A DNA stretch of 35,794 bases, taken from the NCBI GenBank assembly GCA_017449415.1, contig JAFSJO010000013.1, forward strand, positions 1-35,794, written 5' to 3'. The translations under genes and the position numbers were made by a program. Of this stretch, positions 1-6,614 are shown piece by piece. The notes under the pieces were generated by a model, which was given only the letters and a program-made list of their open reading frames with translations, was not told where the DNA came from and ran no database searches. The first letter of the stretch is position 1, and the number at the start of each line of letters is the position of its first letter. This DNA comes from Synergistaceae bacterium (lineage in GTDB: Bacteria > Synergistota > Synergistia > Synergistales > Aminobacteriaceae).

Positions 1-196
1 GAAACATCTGGACGGCGACATATGGGAGCTGAGACCGTTGCGAGACCGAATATTTTTTGCGGCGTGGCGTGGAGATACGTTCGTTATCTTGCATCACTTC
101 ATGAAAAAAACGCAGAAAACGCCTCGTGCTGAAATTGAGAAAGCTAAGCGAGAGTTAGCAGAAATCAGAGAAAGCGAGGATCATGAGAATGAATAA
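1..196 (+). CDS. HigB/Gp49-like toxin, 3' part only
   Basis: The reading frame is open from the window edge (first full codon at 2) to TAA at 194-196, giving 64 residues. It contains [14 protein letters not shown], then [15 protein letters not shown] followed by a charged helix ([12 protein letters not shown]). This is the C-terminal pattern of phage-derived Gp49-like/HigB proteins of the RelE superfamily, ribosome-dependent mRNA interferases that are paired with an XRE-type HigA antitoxin. The N-terminal strand-helix part lies outside the window, so completeness cannot be judged. The next frame starts at 183, inside this gene, as expected for a toxin-first HigBA operon. Family assignment is by motif recognition; activity is unknown. 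Confidence 0.8.
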   Translation, partial: KHLDGDIWELRPLRDRIFFAAWRGDTFVILHHFMKKTQKTPRAEIEKAKRELAEIRESEDHENE

Positions 197-365
197 ATCT
201 ATCGGAATGGATTGGGAAGAATTACAGAATGAAATCTTTACGCCTGATGAAATTGAAGCCAGCAAGATGCGAATCGCGCCGATTGTTTCAGAAATTCGAT
301 TTAAGGCAAGCCACGATTTCTTCCGAGATATGGCATTAAGCGCGGCGCGTGTTGCTGTGATGTGA
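183..365 (+). pseudogene. Truncated HigA-like antitoxin
   Basis: A 60-aa frame starting at ATG 183 overlaps the toxin end by 14 nt. Its first ~35 residues (DWEELQNEIFTPDEIEASKM then RIAPIVSEI) look like the N-terminal arm of HigA-type antitoxins that accompany Gp49-like toxins. In that family a helix-turn-helix DNA-binding domain should follow immediately. Here the sequence changes to RFKASHDFFRDMALSAARVA and stops, so the HTH that gives DNA binding and autoregulation is absent. I read this as a deletion product or a fusion to unrelated coding sequence. An alternative is a very small divergent antitoxin, which I consider less likely. Confidence 0.55.
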
Positions 366-384
366 GCGCAGGGGGACTGAAACC

Positions 385-834
385 ATGAAAAAAATAGTTT
401 TATCATTGTGTCTTGTGTTGTTGCTGTGTCCGTGTTCGAACGGCGCAGTCAGCGAGGATATATACGTCAGGCAAGATGTGTTCGACGCGAAGATGGAAGC
501 GTTCATGGCGGAAATCCGGCTTATGAATGAGCAGCTTTTGGGTAAAGTTCATGCGGAACTAACAGAGTTGAAAGGTGATGTTAAGGCGTTGAATTCCAAA
601 ATGGATATTTTAGGCGGGCGAATGAGCGGTTTAGAGAGGCGCATGTCAAGCCTTGAAATAATGATTTATTGGGTGCTTGGGACGCTAGCGATCGTTTTTG
701 CGGTAGCGGCTGTCGTCTTGGCGGCCTTGACGTTACGTCCGCAAATAAAAGAAACTCCGATGCCGTCATTCACGCTTGACGATGTGAAACGTCTGATAGC
801 TGAGGCGAAGTTAGGCGGAGTGCCGCAAGTGTAG
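385..834 (+). CDS. Small exported or inner-membrane coiled-coil protein
   Basis: This 149-aa protein starts at ATG 385, 19 bp after the antitoxin fragment and preceded by a G-rich AGGGGGACTG stretch. It has an N-terminal hydrophobic segment ending near CPCSNGA (signal peptide or first membrane helix). Residues ~30-90 are a heptad-rich coiled coil (LLGKVHAELTELKGDVKALN, then LGGRMSGLERRMSSLE), and a strong transmembrane segment follows at ~92-115. A short C-terminal tail looks helical. The coiled-coil-plus-one-TM layout resembles many small proteins carried on phages and genomic islands, but I do not recognise the family. It lies between the two decayed toxin-antitoxin pairs, so it probably belongs to the mobile region. 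Confidence 0.6.
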   Translation: MKKIVLSLCLVLLLCPCSNGAVSEDIYVRQDVFDAKMEAFMAEIRLMNEQLLGKVHAELTELKGDVKALNSKMDILGGRMSGLERRMSSLEIMIYWVLGTLAIVFAVAAVVLAALTLRPQIKETPMPSFTLDDVKRLIAEAKLGGVPQV

Positions 835-844
835 AGGGTTGTTC

Positions 845-1195
845 ATGGGCAAAGACGAGTGAATACAGAAAATTTTAGCGAGCTGGCAAGGGGCGCAAAG
901 GCTAAAAGAGGACACGTGGCAAAATGTTCAGCTTGTGTTGGATTATTACGGCTTTACGTATGAACGCAAAAAAGAATGGGTATGTTGCCATGAAAAATTT
1001 TCAGAGTTTGCGAAAAATCCACGTGCGAAAGATTTATTAAAAAGCGTAGGTTTAGGTGCTTTAGGTGATTTTGCCGTTGCCGTAACTCACAGCTCGAATC
1101 GTAAATCGGGAATGGTAATTCAACGCTACTTGAAAATTATTTTGAAAGCTGTTGAATTTTTAGAATTTTTACAGGGAAAGGAGAAAAACTCATGA
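845..1195 (+). pseudogene. HicA-like toxin with in-frame TGA at codon 6
   Basis: ATG 845 has a good Shine-Dalgarno sequence (GAGGG, 6 nt spacing) and reads MGKDE, then hits TGA at 860-862. The same frame continues open to 1195 with DTWQNVQLVLDYYGF, ERKKEWVCCHEKF and a C-terminal VIQRYLKIILKAVEFL. That resembles HicA-like double-stranded-RNA-binding-fold toxins, which pair a helix with a G-x-H/C-H motif and a C-terminal K-R-x-Y-L-K-x-I-L helix. The following gene starts like HicB, which supports the reading. Translation could only restart at GTG 935, losing the first helix, so the toxin is probably inactive. The stop could also be a sequencing error. Confidence 0.55.
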
Positions 1196-1320
1196 AAGAT
1201 TTAGATTACTACATGTCGCTTCCTTATGGAATTAAAGTCGATATTCCAGAACCGCAACGCAAAAATTATTTCATAGATGCGGCAGTTTTTGTCAGGGATC
1301 TTGCGGCGGTTGGCGTGTAG
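1192..1320 (+). pseudogene. Truncated HicB-like antitoxin
   Basis: The frame starts at ATG 1192 and overlaps the HicA-like stop in an ATGA junction. The first ~20 residues, MKDLDYYMSLPYGIKVDIPE, match the conserved start of HicB antitoxins that begin MKDLxYYMSLPY. A normal HicB would then continue through a partial RNase H fold and an Arc or HTH domain, for 70-130 residues in total. Here it switches to PQRKNYFIDAAVFVRDLAAV and ends at residue 42. The antitoxin domain is therefore missing. This is the second antitoxin in 1.3 kb that keeps its first residues but loses the rest. Confidence 0.6.
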
Positions 1321-1323
1321 TTT

Positions 1324-1347
1324 ACCGTACAAAAAACCGTACAAGAA
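1324..1347 (+). repeat. 12-bp tandem direct repeat next to the tRNA fragment
   Basis: Two units, ACCGTACAAAAA (1324-1335) and ACCGTACAAGAA (1336-1347), lie just after the HicB fragment stop and about 55 bp before the tRNA-Ser 3' fragment. Short direct repeats inside an element end are typical of integrase arm-binding sites. That function is an inference. The stretch from 1348 to 1399 is very AT-rich and carries no gene I can see. Confidence 0.45.
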
Positions 1348-1399
1348 AAATCGAGAATTATTTTATAAAATATTTATGTTGTTGATTTTTTAGGCTTTT

Positions 1400-1422
1400 T
1401 TCTAATCCTCCATTCTCCGCCA
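1400..1422 (+). other. tRNA-Ser 3' end fragment, probable attachment site
   Basis: The sequence reads as the 3' end of a tRNA: T-loop TTCTAAT, T-stem 3' strand CCTCC (1407-1411), acceptor strand ATTCTCC (1412-1418), discriminator G, CCA (1420-1422). An acceptor 5' strand GGAGAAT and a G73 are typical of tRNA-Ser. No D-arm or anticodon arm lies upstream, so this is a fragment. Tyrosine integrases that use tRNA genes duplicate this part of the tRNA at the far end of the element. A terminator 34 bp downstream fits the original tRNA gene's own terminator. T57 instead of a purine is atypical, and part of it (CTAATCC) resembles the heptad repeats described elsewhere. Confidence 0.55.
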
Positions 1423-1455
1423 GAACATAATCGGATTAGACCGTAAGAGATAGAG

Positions 1456-1481
1456 AAAGGCCGCATACGAGCGGTTTTTTT
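1456..1481 (+). terminator. Rho-independent terminator
   Basis: GGCCGC (1459-1464) and GCGGTT (1471-1476) form a short stem with ATACGA as loop, flanked by an A-run and continuing into seven T. It probably ended the tRNA gene whose 3' end is at 1422. Confidence 0.65.
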
Positions 1482-1521
1482 GTGCTTTTGTAATCCGTAT
1501 CCTTCTGAAATTTCAATTTTA

Positions 1522-1653
1522 ATGCGGGCTGATATCCCAGCTGGAAAAATGAAAATGAAACGTTGGTATATCGTGCTGCTGTCGTCTCAGGTTAAGGCAA
1601 TTATCGAAGAGTTGAGGCCGCTGACAGGGAAAGGTCTTAAAATCATGCAGTAG
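1522..1653 (+). pseudogene. P4-type tyrosine integrase remnant
   Basis: About 43 codons read ADIPAGKMKMKRWYIVLLSS, then QVKAIIEELRPLTGKGLKIM, and stop at TAG 1651-1653. This is the conserved IPA-x-x-MKM-(K/R)R-x-HIVPLS-x-QA-x-x-I-L-x-E-L-x-P-L-T-G segment in the catalytic domain of P4-family (Int-P4) recombinases. In that segment HIVPLS is here YIVLLS. The N-terminal domains and the later R-H-x-x-H/W and Tyr nucleophile motifs are missing, so this is a dead fragment. It lies on the chromosome side of the tRNA fragment and so probably belongs to an older insertion at the same site. Confidence 0.65.
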
Positions 1654-1948
1654 TGGGCTGACTGGCTCGACGGATTATCTGACTCTCCGGCTTAAACGTC
1701 AGGTGGAAAGCCTCGCGCCGCGCCTGCACCAAAATTTCTTCATCGAAGCCGAACGCCTCGTAACCCTCCTGCAAGATTGAAAAATATTGGCTACTGGGCA
1801 AGGCGTGATTCTTTCGGGCTTTGACCGCGTCGGGGGTCATGATGTACACCATCGCGGTCATCTCGCCTAACTCTTCGCCATCAAGCGAGGTAACTGCGAT
1901 TTTCAGATTTTCTTTGATGTAGAATTTCGGGTAGCCTTCGTAGCGATC
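1643..1948 (-). pseudogene. Gamma-glutamylcyclotransferase-like (AIG2-type) C-terminal remnant
   Basis: Read on the minus strand from ~1948 the frame gives DRYEGYPKFYIKENLKIAV, then EMTAMVYIMTPDAV, then ALPSSQYFSILQEGYEAFGF. This matches the second half of small GGCT/AIG2-like proteins, with LDRYEGYP, an A-x-VYVM strand and YxxxIxEGYxxFGFD. The N-terminal half, which holds the substrate loop, is absent, and a stop codon lies in frame just upstream (1964-1966). The first ATG inside the fragment (1861) would give only 72 aa. I call it a pseudogene. Such genes are common cargo on phages and islands. Confidence 0.55.
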
Positions 1949-2103
1949 GTGTCGGCTTTCTGATTAATTTCGAGCGTCCGGCCTGTCCCCTCCGTGCCGT
2001 CCTCGCTTTTTTCGGTTACGTCGATGTTGATATTCTTCGCGGGATCATGATATTGCAGACGAGCGGCTTTATACGTCCCTGCGGCTTTGCTTGAAAAGCT
2101 CCA
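1931..2103 (-). pseudogene. Phage late control gene D-like (gpD) remnant
   Basis: A minus-strand frame from ~2103 reads WSFSSKAAGTYKAARLQYHD, then PAKNINIDVTEKSEDGTEGT, then GRTLEINQKADTIA. That matches the late third of P2-type gpD tail proteins, where Y-K-A-x-R-V-x-Y-x-D-P is followed by a G-x-x-L-x-I-N-x-x-V/A-D/S strand. The frame is closed by stops upstream and merges out of frame into the glutamylcyclotransferase-like fragment near 1935. It indicates that a tailed prophage once occupied this locus. The identification rests on pattern recognition of ~57 residues only. Confidence 0.5.
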
Positions 2104-2146
2104 GCTTAACAGTTAAGTATTGCGCTTGGCATCATAATTCACGAGA

Positions 2147-2182
2147 TTAAAAAAGTGCCCCAACAATACTAGAAAGGGCACT
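2147..2182 (-). terminator. prs: Rho-independent terminator of glmU-prs
   Basis: On the minus strand AGTGCCC (2182-2176) pairs with GGGCACT (2160-2154), followed by a T-run (complement of the A's at 2149-2154). It lies 75 bp after the prs stop. The gap 2183-2256 shows nothing else. Confidence 0.8.
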
Positions 2183-2256
2183 ATATGAAATACGAGTCTC
2201 TCCGGAACATATGTGCCAATGAAGCAAGAGGCTCAAGTGCTTTAGTCTTGGGTAGT

Positions 2257-3222
2257 TCACTCGAACATATCGCTTATCGGCTGTTCCCCGTGAACCCTCC
2301 GGATCGCTTCGGCAAACAGCGGCGCGATCGAAAGCTGCAAAATCTTTTCGGACTTCTTCTCCTCGGACAGCGGCACCGTGTCAGTGAATACGAGCTTCTC
2401 AATGTCGGAGCTGTTGATCCTCTCCATCGCCGGGCCAGAAAGAATTGCGTGAGTTGCACATGCAAGCACCCGCTCGCAGCCTCTCTCGACAAGTCCGTGA
2501 GCCGCGTGGCAGATCGTCCCGGCCGTGTCGATCATATCGTCGACCAGTATAGCCGTCCGTCCTTTCACGTTACCCACGATGTCCATGACCTCGGAAACGT
2601 TCGCGACATCGTACGAGCGTCTCTTGTCAACGATCGCTATGTCAACGTTGAGCATGACGGCAAACTTGCGCGCCCTCGCGACACCTCCGACATCAGGGGA
2701 CACCACAACGACCCTCCCGGCCTTCAGCTCATCAGCAAGATTATTCTTGAAGTAATCGGCCAGCAGGTTCATGCCCGTCAGGTGATCTACGGGGATATCA
2801 AAGAAGCCTTGAATCTGTCCGGCGTGAAGGTCGGCTGTGATCACTCTGTCGATCCCGCCGTGGGTCAGAATGTTCGCGACGAGCTTGGCCGTGATTGGCT
2901 CACGGGGCTTGGCCTTGCGATCCTGTCTCGCGTAGCCGAAGTAAGGTATGACGGCATTGACGTAATGCGCGGAGTCTCTCTTCGCGGCATCGGCCATGAT
3001 CAGCAGCTGCATCAGATTTTCATTCGTCGGGGCGCAGGTCGGCTGAAGCAGATAGACATCGGCTCCTCTCACGCTCTCATTCAGAGACACGCCGATCTCA
3101 CCGTCGGAAAATCTGTAGTGCTTGATGGCTGACAGCGGGGTCTTGAGTTCGTCGCTGACGCGCTGTGAAAATTCCGGGTGCGCTGTGCCGGAAAAGATTT
3201 TAAGGCCGTTTCCTCTTGACAA
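2257..3222 (-). CDS. prs: Ribose-phosphate pyrophosphokinase
   Basis: This 321-aa enzyme makes PRPP from ribose 5-phosphate and ATP, feeding purine, pyrimidine, NAD, His and Trp synthesis in the cytosol. Family signatures are in order: FSDGEIGVSLNESVRG near residue 40, the flexible and Mg-binding region DLHAGQIQGFFDIPVDHL near 130, VVSPDVGGVARA near 170, and the PRPP-binding loop AILVDDMIDTAGT near 220. Length is normal for class I PRPP synthetases (~310-320). The start is TTG 3222, two bases after the glmU stop, with an AAAGGGG Shine-Dalgarno sequence inside the glmU end. It forms one unit with glmU, an arrangement also seen in Firmicutes, and ends at the terminator around 2150. Confidence 0.97.
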   Translation of the reverse strand: MSRGNGLKIFSGTAHPEFSQRVSDELKTPLSAIKHYRFSDGEIGVSLNESVRGADVYLLQPTCAPTNENLMQLLIMADAAKRDSAHYVNAVIPYFGYARQDRKAKPREPITAKLVANILTHGGIDRVITADLHAGQIQGFFDIPVDHLTGMNLLADYFKNNLADELKAGRVVVVSPDVGGVARARKFAVMLNVDIAIVDKRRSYDVANVSEVMDIVGNVKGRTAILVDDMIDTAGTICHAAHGLVERGCERVLACATHAILSGPAMERINSSDIEKLVFTDTVPLSEEKKSEKILQLSIAPLFAEAIRRVHGEQPISDMFE

Positions 3223-3224
3223 GA

Positions 3225-4610
3225 TTAATTTTCCCCTTTCGATTGTTTTAACCGCTTCTTCGACCAGTCTTTGATGTTCGTCTGGCGCGCCCGTCCGACC
3301 CCAAGGGAGTTTTCCGGGACAGCCTGAGTGATCACAGACCCGGCCGCCGTAGCAGCACCGTCAGCAAGTTCAACGGGAGCTACGAACATTGTATCTGAAC
3401 CAATGAAACAATTGTTGCCTATGAAAGTTTTGTTCTTGTGTACGCCGTCGTAGTTGCAGGTTATGGAGCCTGCGCCGATATTGACATCGTGGCCGAGCGT
3501 CGCGTCTCCCATGTACGAGAGGTGCGGGACTTTTGAATTTTCTCCGATGCGCGACTTTTTAAGCTCAACGAATTTCCCGGCGAAAGCTCTCTGTTCGAGG
3601 CACGACCCCTCGCGAATGTAACAGAATGGCCCGGCCTTGGAGCTGTCTTTAAGCTCGCTGTTCTCGATGACCGCGTAGGCAATGATCTGAACGTTTCGGC
3701 CGATCTTCGCGTTCGTCAGGATCGACCCCGAACCTATGTAAGCGTCCTCGCCGATCTCTGTCTCGCCCCACAGCTGGACGTTCGGCATGATCACGACACC
3801 TCGCGACAGCCTTGCGTCAGGGCTGATGTACACGCTGTCCGGGTCAATCATTCTCACGCCCTCGTCGAGCCACTTCGCGATGATCCTCTCACGTATGACC
3901 TTCGTCGCTCCCGCAAGCTCGGCGTGATTGTTGATGCCCTGCATCTCTTCTTCAGAGAAAATAAAAGCTCCCGTCCTCAGTCCCTGTTCATTCATTAGGG
4001 AGAGAGCGTCCGGGAGATAATATTCATGTTGAGCGTTGTCGTTCTTGATGAGGTCGATGACCTTTTCGAGCGAAGAGACTTTGAAAGCGTAGCAGCCCGC
4101 GTTGACCTCGCGAATTTTTCTTTGATCCTCCGACGCGTCTTTGAACTCTACGATGCTCACGGAGTCAGAGCCTCGGATTATGCGACCGTATTGCTTGGGA
4201 TCGTCGGCCATGAAAGAGATCACCGTGCAGTCGTTGCTGAAGCTCGCTATGAAGCTCTTCAAGCTCTCGGGAGCTATCAAAGGTACGTCGCCATTAAGGA
4301 CGATCAGATTTTCGTAGCCGCTCCACCATTCGCGAGCCGACTTGACCGCGTGGCCAGTGCCTAACTGTTCGCGCTGCCATAAAATATTTAATTCGGTTGG
4401 AAATTTTTCGCGTAAGTGTTCCTCAACAAGTTCGCCGCCAGCTCCCACGAGTACGGCGACATCTTCGGGACTGACTCCGGCATCGATGACGCAGCTCACG
4501 ACGTAATCAATGACAGGACGGTCGAGAATGTTGTGTAAAACTTTAGGGGTCGCACTCTTCATTCTCGTGCCCTTGCCGGCCGCCAAGATGAGAACGCAAA
4601 GATTTTTCAT
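3225..4610 (-). CDS. glmU: Bifunctional GlmU: GlcN-1-P acetyltransferase / GlcNAc-1-P uridyltransferase
   Basis: This enzyme makes UDP-GlcNAc for peptidoglycan and envelope polysaccharides. The N-terminal pyrophosphorylase domain (to about residue 230) shows LAAGKGTRMKS and a GTGHAV loop, and the C-terminal half is a left-handed beta-helix with repeated hexapeptides (IGEDAYIGSG, IGAGSITCNYDG). Length with the chosen start is 461 aa, normal for GlmU. The open frame extends back through the tRNA-Gln gene, but protein similarity begins at MKNLCVLILAAG. I use ATG 4610, with GGAGG 11 nt upstream; ATG 4619 sits only 2 nt from that Shine-Dalgarno sequence. It is cotranscribed with the tRNA upstream and prs downstream. 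Confidence 0.97.
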   Translation of the reverse strand: MKNLCVLILAAGKGTRMKSATPKVLHNILDRPVIDYVVSCVIDAGVSPEDVAVLVGAGGELVEEHLREKFPTELNILWQREQLGTGHAVKSAREWWSGYENLIVLNGDVPLIAPESLKSFIASFSNDCTVISFMADDPKQYGRIIRGSDSVSIVEFKDASEDQRKIREVNAGCYAFKVSSLEKVIDLIKNDNAQHEYYLPDALSLMNEQGLRTGAFIFSEEEMQGINNHAELAGATKVIRERIIAKWLDEGVRMIDPDSVYISPDARLSRGVVIMPNVQLWGETEIGEDAYIGSGSILTNAKIGRNVQIIAYAVIENSELKDSSKAGPFCYIREGSCLEQRAFAGKFVELKKSRIGENSKVPHLSYMGDATLGHDVNIGAGSITCNYDGVHKNKTFIGNNCFIGSDTMFVAPVELADGAATAAGSVITQAVPENSLGVGRARQTNIKDWSKKRLKQSKGEN

Positions 4611-4636
4611 TAAAGTCATCGCCTCCAAAGGTCGTA

Positions 4637-4710
4637 TGGCTGAGGTGGATGGATTCGAACCATCATTACAGGATCCAAAGTCCGGCGTCCTGCCATTGGA
4701 CGACACCCCA
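4637..4710 (-). tRNA. tRNA-Gln (anticodon UUG)
   Basis: The 74-nt gene has acceptor TGGGGTG pairing with CACCTCA (one G-U), D-stem GTCC/GGAC, anticodon loop CTTTGGA with anticodon TTG, T-stem GATGG/CCATC around TTCGAAT, G73 and an encoded CCA. U1-A72 and G73 are tRNA-Gln identity features. The second pair of the anticodon stem (C28-U42) is a mismatch. It is the first gene of the glmU-prs unit, with only 26 nt between the tRNA 3' end and the glmU start, so RNase processing must separate tRNA from mRNA. Confidence 0.95.
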
Positions 4711-4733
4711 ATCTCAAACTTCAAAACGCGGCA

Positions 4734-4742
4734 ATTATATCA
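4734..4742 (-). promoter_or_regulatory. Extended -10 promoter of tRNA-Gln-glmU-prs
   Basis: On the minus strand TGATATAAT is a perfect extended -10 element ending ~24 nt before the mature tRNA 5' end. A TTGGGG/TTTTGG region at 15-17 nt upstream is only a weak -35. It diverges from the lipoprotein promoter at 4776-4784. Confidence 0.7.
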
Positions 4743-4775
4743 CAACCCCGAAGCCCCCAAAAAAATTTGAAAGCC

Positions 4776-4784
4776 TGTTATAAT
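4776..4784 (+). promoter_or_regulatory. Extended -10 promoter of the repeat lipoprotein gene
   Basis: TGTTATAAT is an extended -10 element 38 bp before ATG 4822. No recognisable -35 lies 17 bp upstream, where there is an A-run. Shine-Dalgarno AAGAAGGG precedes the start. Confidence 0.65.
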
Positions 4785-4821
4785 CTTCTCAGTAAAATTA
4801 ATGAAAGAAGGGTAACGAGTA

Positions 4822-6474
4822 ATGCGTAAAATAAAAATTCTTATTGCCATGTCGCTGTGTGTATTTTTATTTTCGGGTTGCGGAGGCAGCGCGGGCACCA
4901 GCGACGACAGCGAGACCGAAGAGACTTCGACGTTGCACGAGAACGTTAGCGCGGCTCTCACAGGCAGCTGGGTCTTGGACAGCACCGCCGAGGGCGTTAT
5001 ATATACAGGCTCCGGGACGATCAACCCGGCGACCACTGCCGTAACTCTGACCCAAGCGTCGGAGTTCATGATTTCATTTTCTGCGCCAGACTTCGCGAGC
5101 GAGTCCAACGAGTCTGCAGGTAACGTTGACGTGTTCTACTCGCATGTTGCGACGCTGTACGACAGGTCAGGAGCTTCAAGAGGGACATTGAGCATCAAGA
5201 GCTACACTGACTCGAGTGCCGAATCGAAAGTTCAAAACATGGTCATAAGACGCGTAACAGATGATAAGTGGGTCTTGACCTCTCCCAACACGGACACAAA
5301 GATAACGATTAGCATTTCGTCATGGACAGCTCCGGCGATAGATATCGAGATGACAGGCTCAGGCTCCAACTCGACGCTCGGCGACTTCACCTATAACATC
5401 ACATGCTCACTCGCGAAGAAGAGCGCGACACCTTCAACAGAAGACGGCGACGACACGGGCGACGATGACGCTACGGCCTTGCACACGAGTGTCAACACGG
5501 CTTTGAAAGGCAGCTGGGTCTTGGATACAACCTCCCTTGTCTATAGCGGCACCGGGACAATCAACGCCGGAGCTACAGCTGTAACCCTCTCGAAAGATTC
5601 TGAGTTTTGGATTTCGTTCTCGGACTTGGATTTTGCGAGCAGCTCGTACAGTTCGGCGGGGAATGTTGACGTATTCTTCTCGCATCTCGCGACGTTGTAC
5701 GACACTTCAGGCAACCCGCAGGGTACATTGAGCATCAAGAGCTACACTGACTCGAGTGCCGAGTCGAAAGTTCAAAACATGGTCATAAGGCGCGAAGCTG
5801 ACGACAAGTGGGTGATCTCCTCAACGAACACGACGATCACCGTAACGATCGCGTCAATGTCGATCCCGAAGATCAGTATCGAGATGACAGGCTCGGGGAC
5901 GAACTCAACGCTTGGGGACTACACCTACAGCATCACATGCTCACTTATGAAGAAGAGTTCGGAACTGTCAACCGACGATGGCACCAGCGATGACAGCGGC
6001 TCGACCGACTCAACGATAGCCGACAGTCTCGAAGGAACATGGCAGCTGAGTCAGGAGACCTCCGCCACCGCAACCAGCACGACGCTTGGAACAGATAAAG
6101 TCTTGAATCTGACGCTCGCGACAAATGTCGACTTGACGATCTCGAATATCAACCTCACGACCGACGACAGCACTACATCATTGACCGGGACGGCGCGCGT
6201 CGTTTACACTCAGAAGTGGACGGCCTTCGACTCTTACGACGAAACTCAGGTTGGAGATATCGGCGGCTTCACTTTCAGCAAGAACGAAGTAATGAGGCTC
6301 GTGAAAATAGCTGACGGCCAGTGGCGCATCGAGGACATCAACAACGAGGACGATCAGATCCTAATAACTGTCGTCTCACCGACCGAAATTAGTACTGAGT
6401 GGAATGGCGTTACAACGACGTTGGACGACATGGGCTATCGTTACAAGATCGAGTGTTCGTTCACAAAGAAATAA
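4822..6474 (+). CDS. Lipoprotein with three tandem lipocalin-like domains
   Basis: This 550-aa protein has a signal peptide and lipobox LFSG-C (Cys20), followed by an acidic Ser/Thr-rich linker. Three repeats follow at ~38-200, ~222-375 and ~398-550. Each begins L-x-G-(S/T)-W-x-L and ends Y-x-I-x-C-S-(L/F)-x-K-K, and acidic Asp/Gly/Ser linkers separate them. The G-x-W start and all-beta, Thr/Ser-rich strand pattern resemble small lipocalin-like beta-barrel domains that bind hydrophobic ligands. This is a structural guess, and I do not recognise the family. Domains 1 and 2 are almost identical over a central block, including at DNA level, while domain 3 has diverged. It is a monocistronic gene with its own promoter and a strong terminator. 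Confidence 0.85.
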   Translation: MRKIKILIAMSLCVFLFSGCGGSAGTSDDSETEETSTLHENVSAALTGSWVLDSTAEGVIYTGSGTINPATTAVTLTQASEFMISFSAPDFASESNESAGNVDVFYSHVATLYDRSGASRGTLSIKSYTDSSAESKVQNMVIRRVTDDKWVLTSPNTDTKITISISSWTAPAIDIEMTGSGSNSTLGDFTYNITCSLAKKSATPSTEDGDDTGDDDATALHTSVNTALKGSWVLDTTSLVYSGTGTINAGATAVTLSKDSEFWISFSDLDFASSSYSSAGNVDVFFSHLATLYDTSGNPQGTLSIKSYTDSSAESKVQNMVIRREADDKWVISSTNTTITVTIASMSIPKISIEMTGSGTNSTLGDYTYSITCSLMKKSSELSTDDGTSDDSGSTDSTIADSLEGTWQLSQETSATATSTTLGTDKVLNLTLATNVDLTISNINLTTDDSTTSLTGTARVVYTQKWTAFDSYDETQVGDIGGFTFSKNEVMRLVKIADGQWRIEDINNEDDQILITVVSPTEISTEWNGVTTTLDDMGYRYKIECSFTKK

Positions 6475-6487
6475 GGACAAAATAATA

Positions 6488-6518
6488 ACGGGAGGTCGAA
6501 AGGCTTCCCGTCATTTTT
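6488..6518 (+). terminator. Terminator of the lipoprotein gene
   Basis: ACGGGAGG (6488-6495) pairs with CTTCCCGT (6504-6511) with one G-T pair, followed by CA and five T. The reverse strand has TTATTATTTT after the stem, so it may also stop transcription arriving from the convergent gene at 6615. Confidence 0.8.
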
Positions 6519-6546
6519 ACAACTACATTTACAACTACAAAAACTC
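6519..6546 (+). repeat. CAACTACA double repeat, copy 1
   Basis: Units ACAACTACATTT (6519-6530) and ACAACTACAAAA (6531-6542) plus ACTC follow the terminator T-run directly. A second copy at 26106-26133, also directly behind a terminator, differs at only 2 of 28 positions (A to G at the first base of each unit). The rest of the gap (6547-6614) holds nothing I recognise. Confidence 0.7.
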
Positions 6547-6614
6547 GCGTTTCCTTTAGAGTTCACAGACACTCGCAAAGAAATTTCAAAAATTAATTCG
6601 ACGACTTTCGAGGC

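Noticed and set aside
183-1320. Homology between the tails of the two truncated antitoxins
   Set aside because: The residues look alike (RDMALSAARVA and RDLAAVGV) but the DNA does not align convincingly; kept only as a remark.
2185-3132. 315-aa plus-strand reading frame
   Set aside because: It is the exact antisense of prs, has no family features and a biased Arg/His-rich composition typical of shadow frames; prs is unmistakable.
4026-4364. 112-aa plus-strand frame inside glmU, and similar frames in queA and topA
   Set aside because: All are antisense to conserved enzymes and lack ribosome-binding sites.
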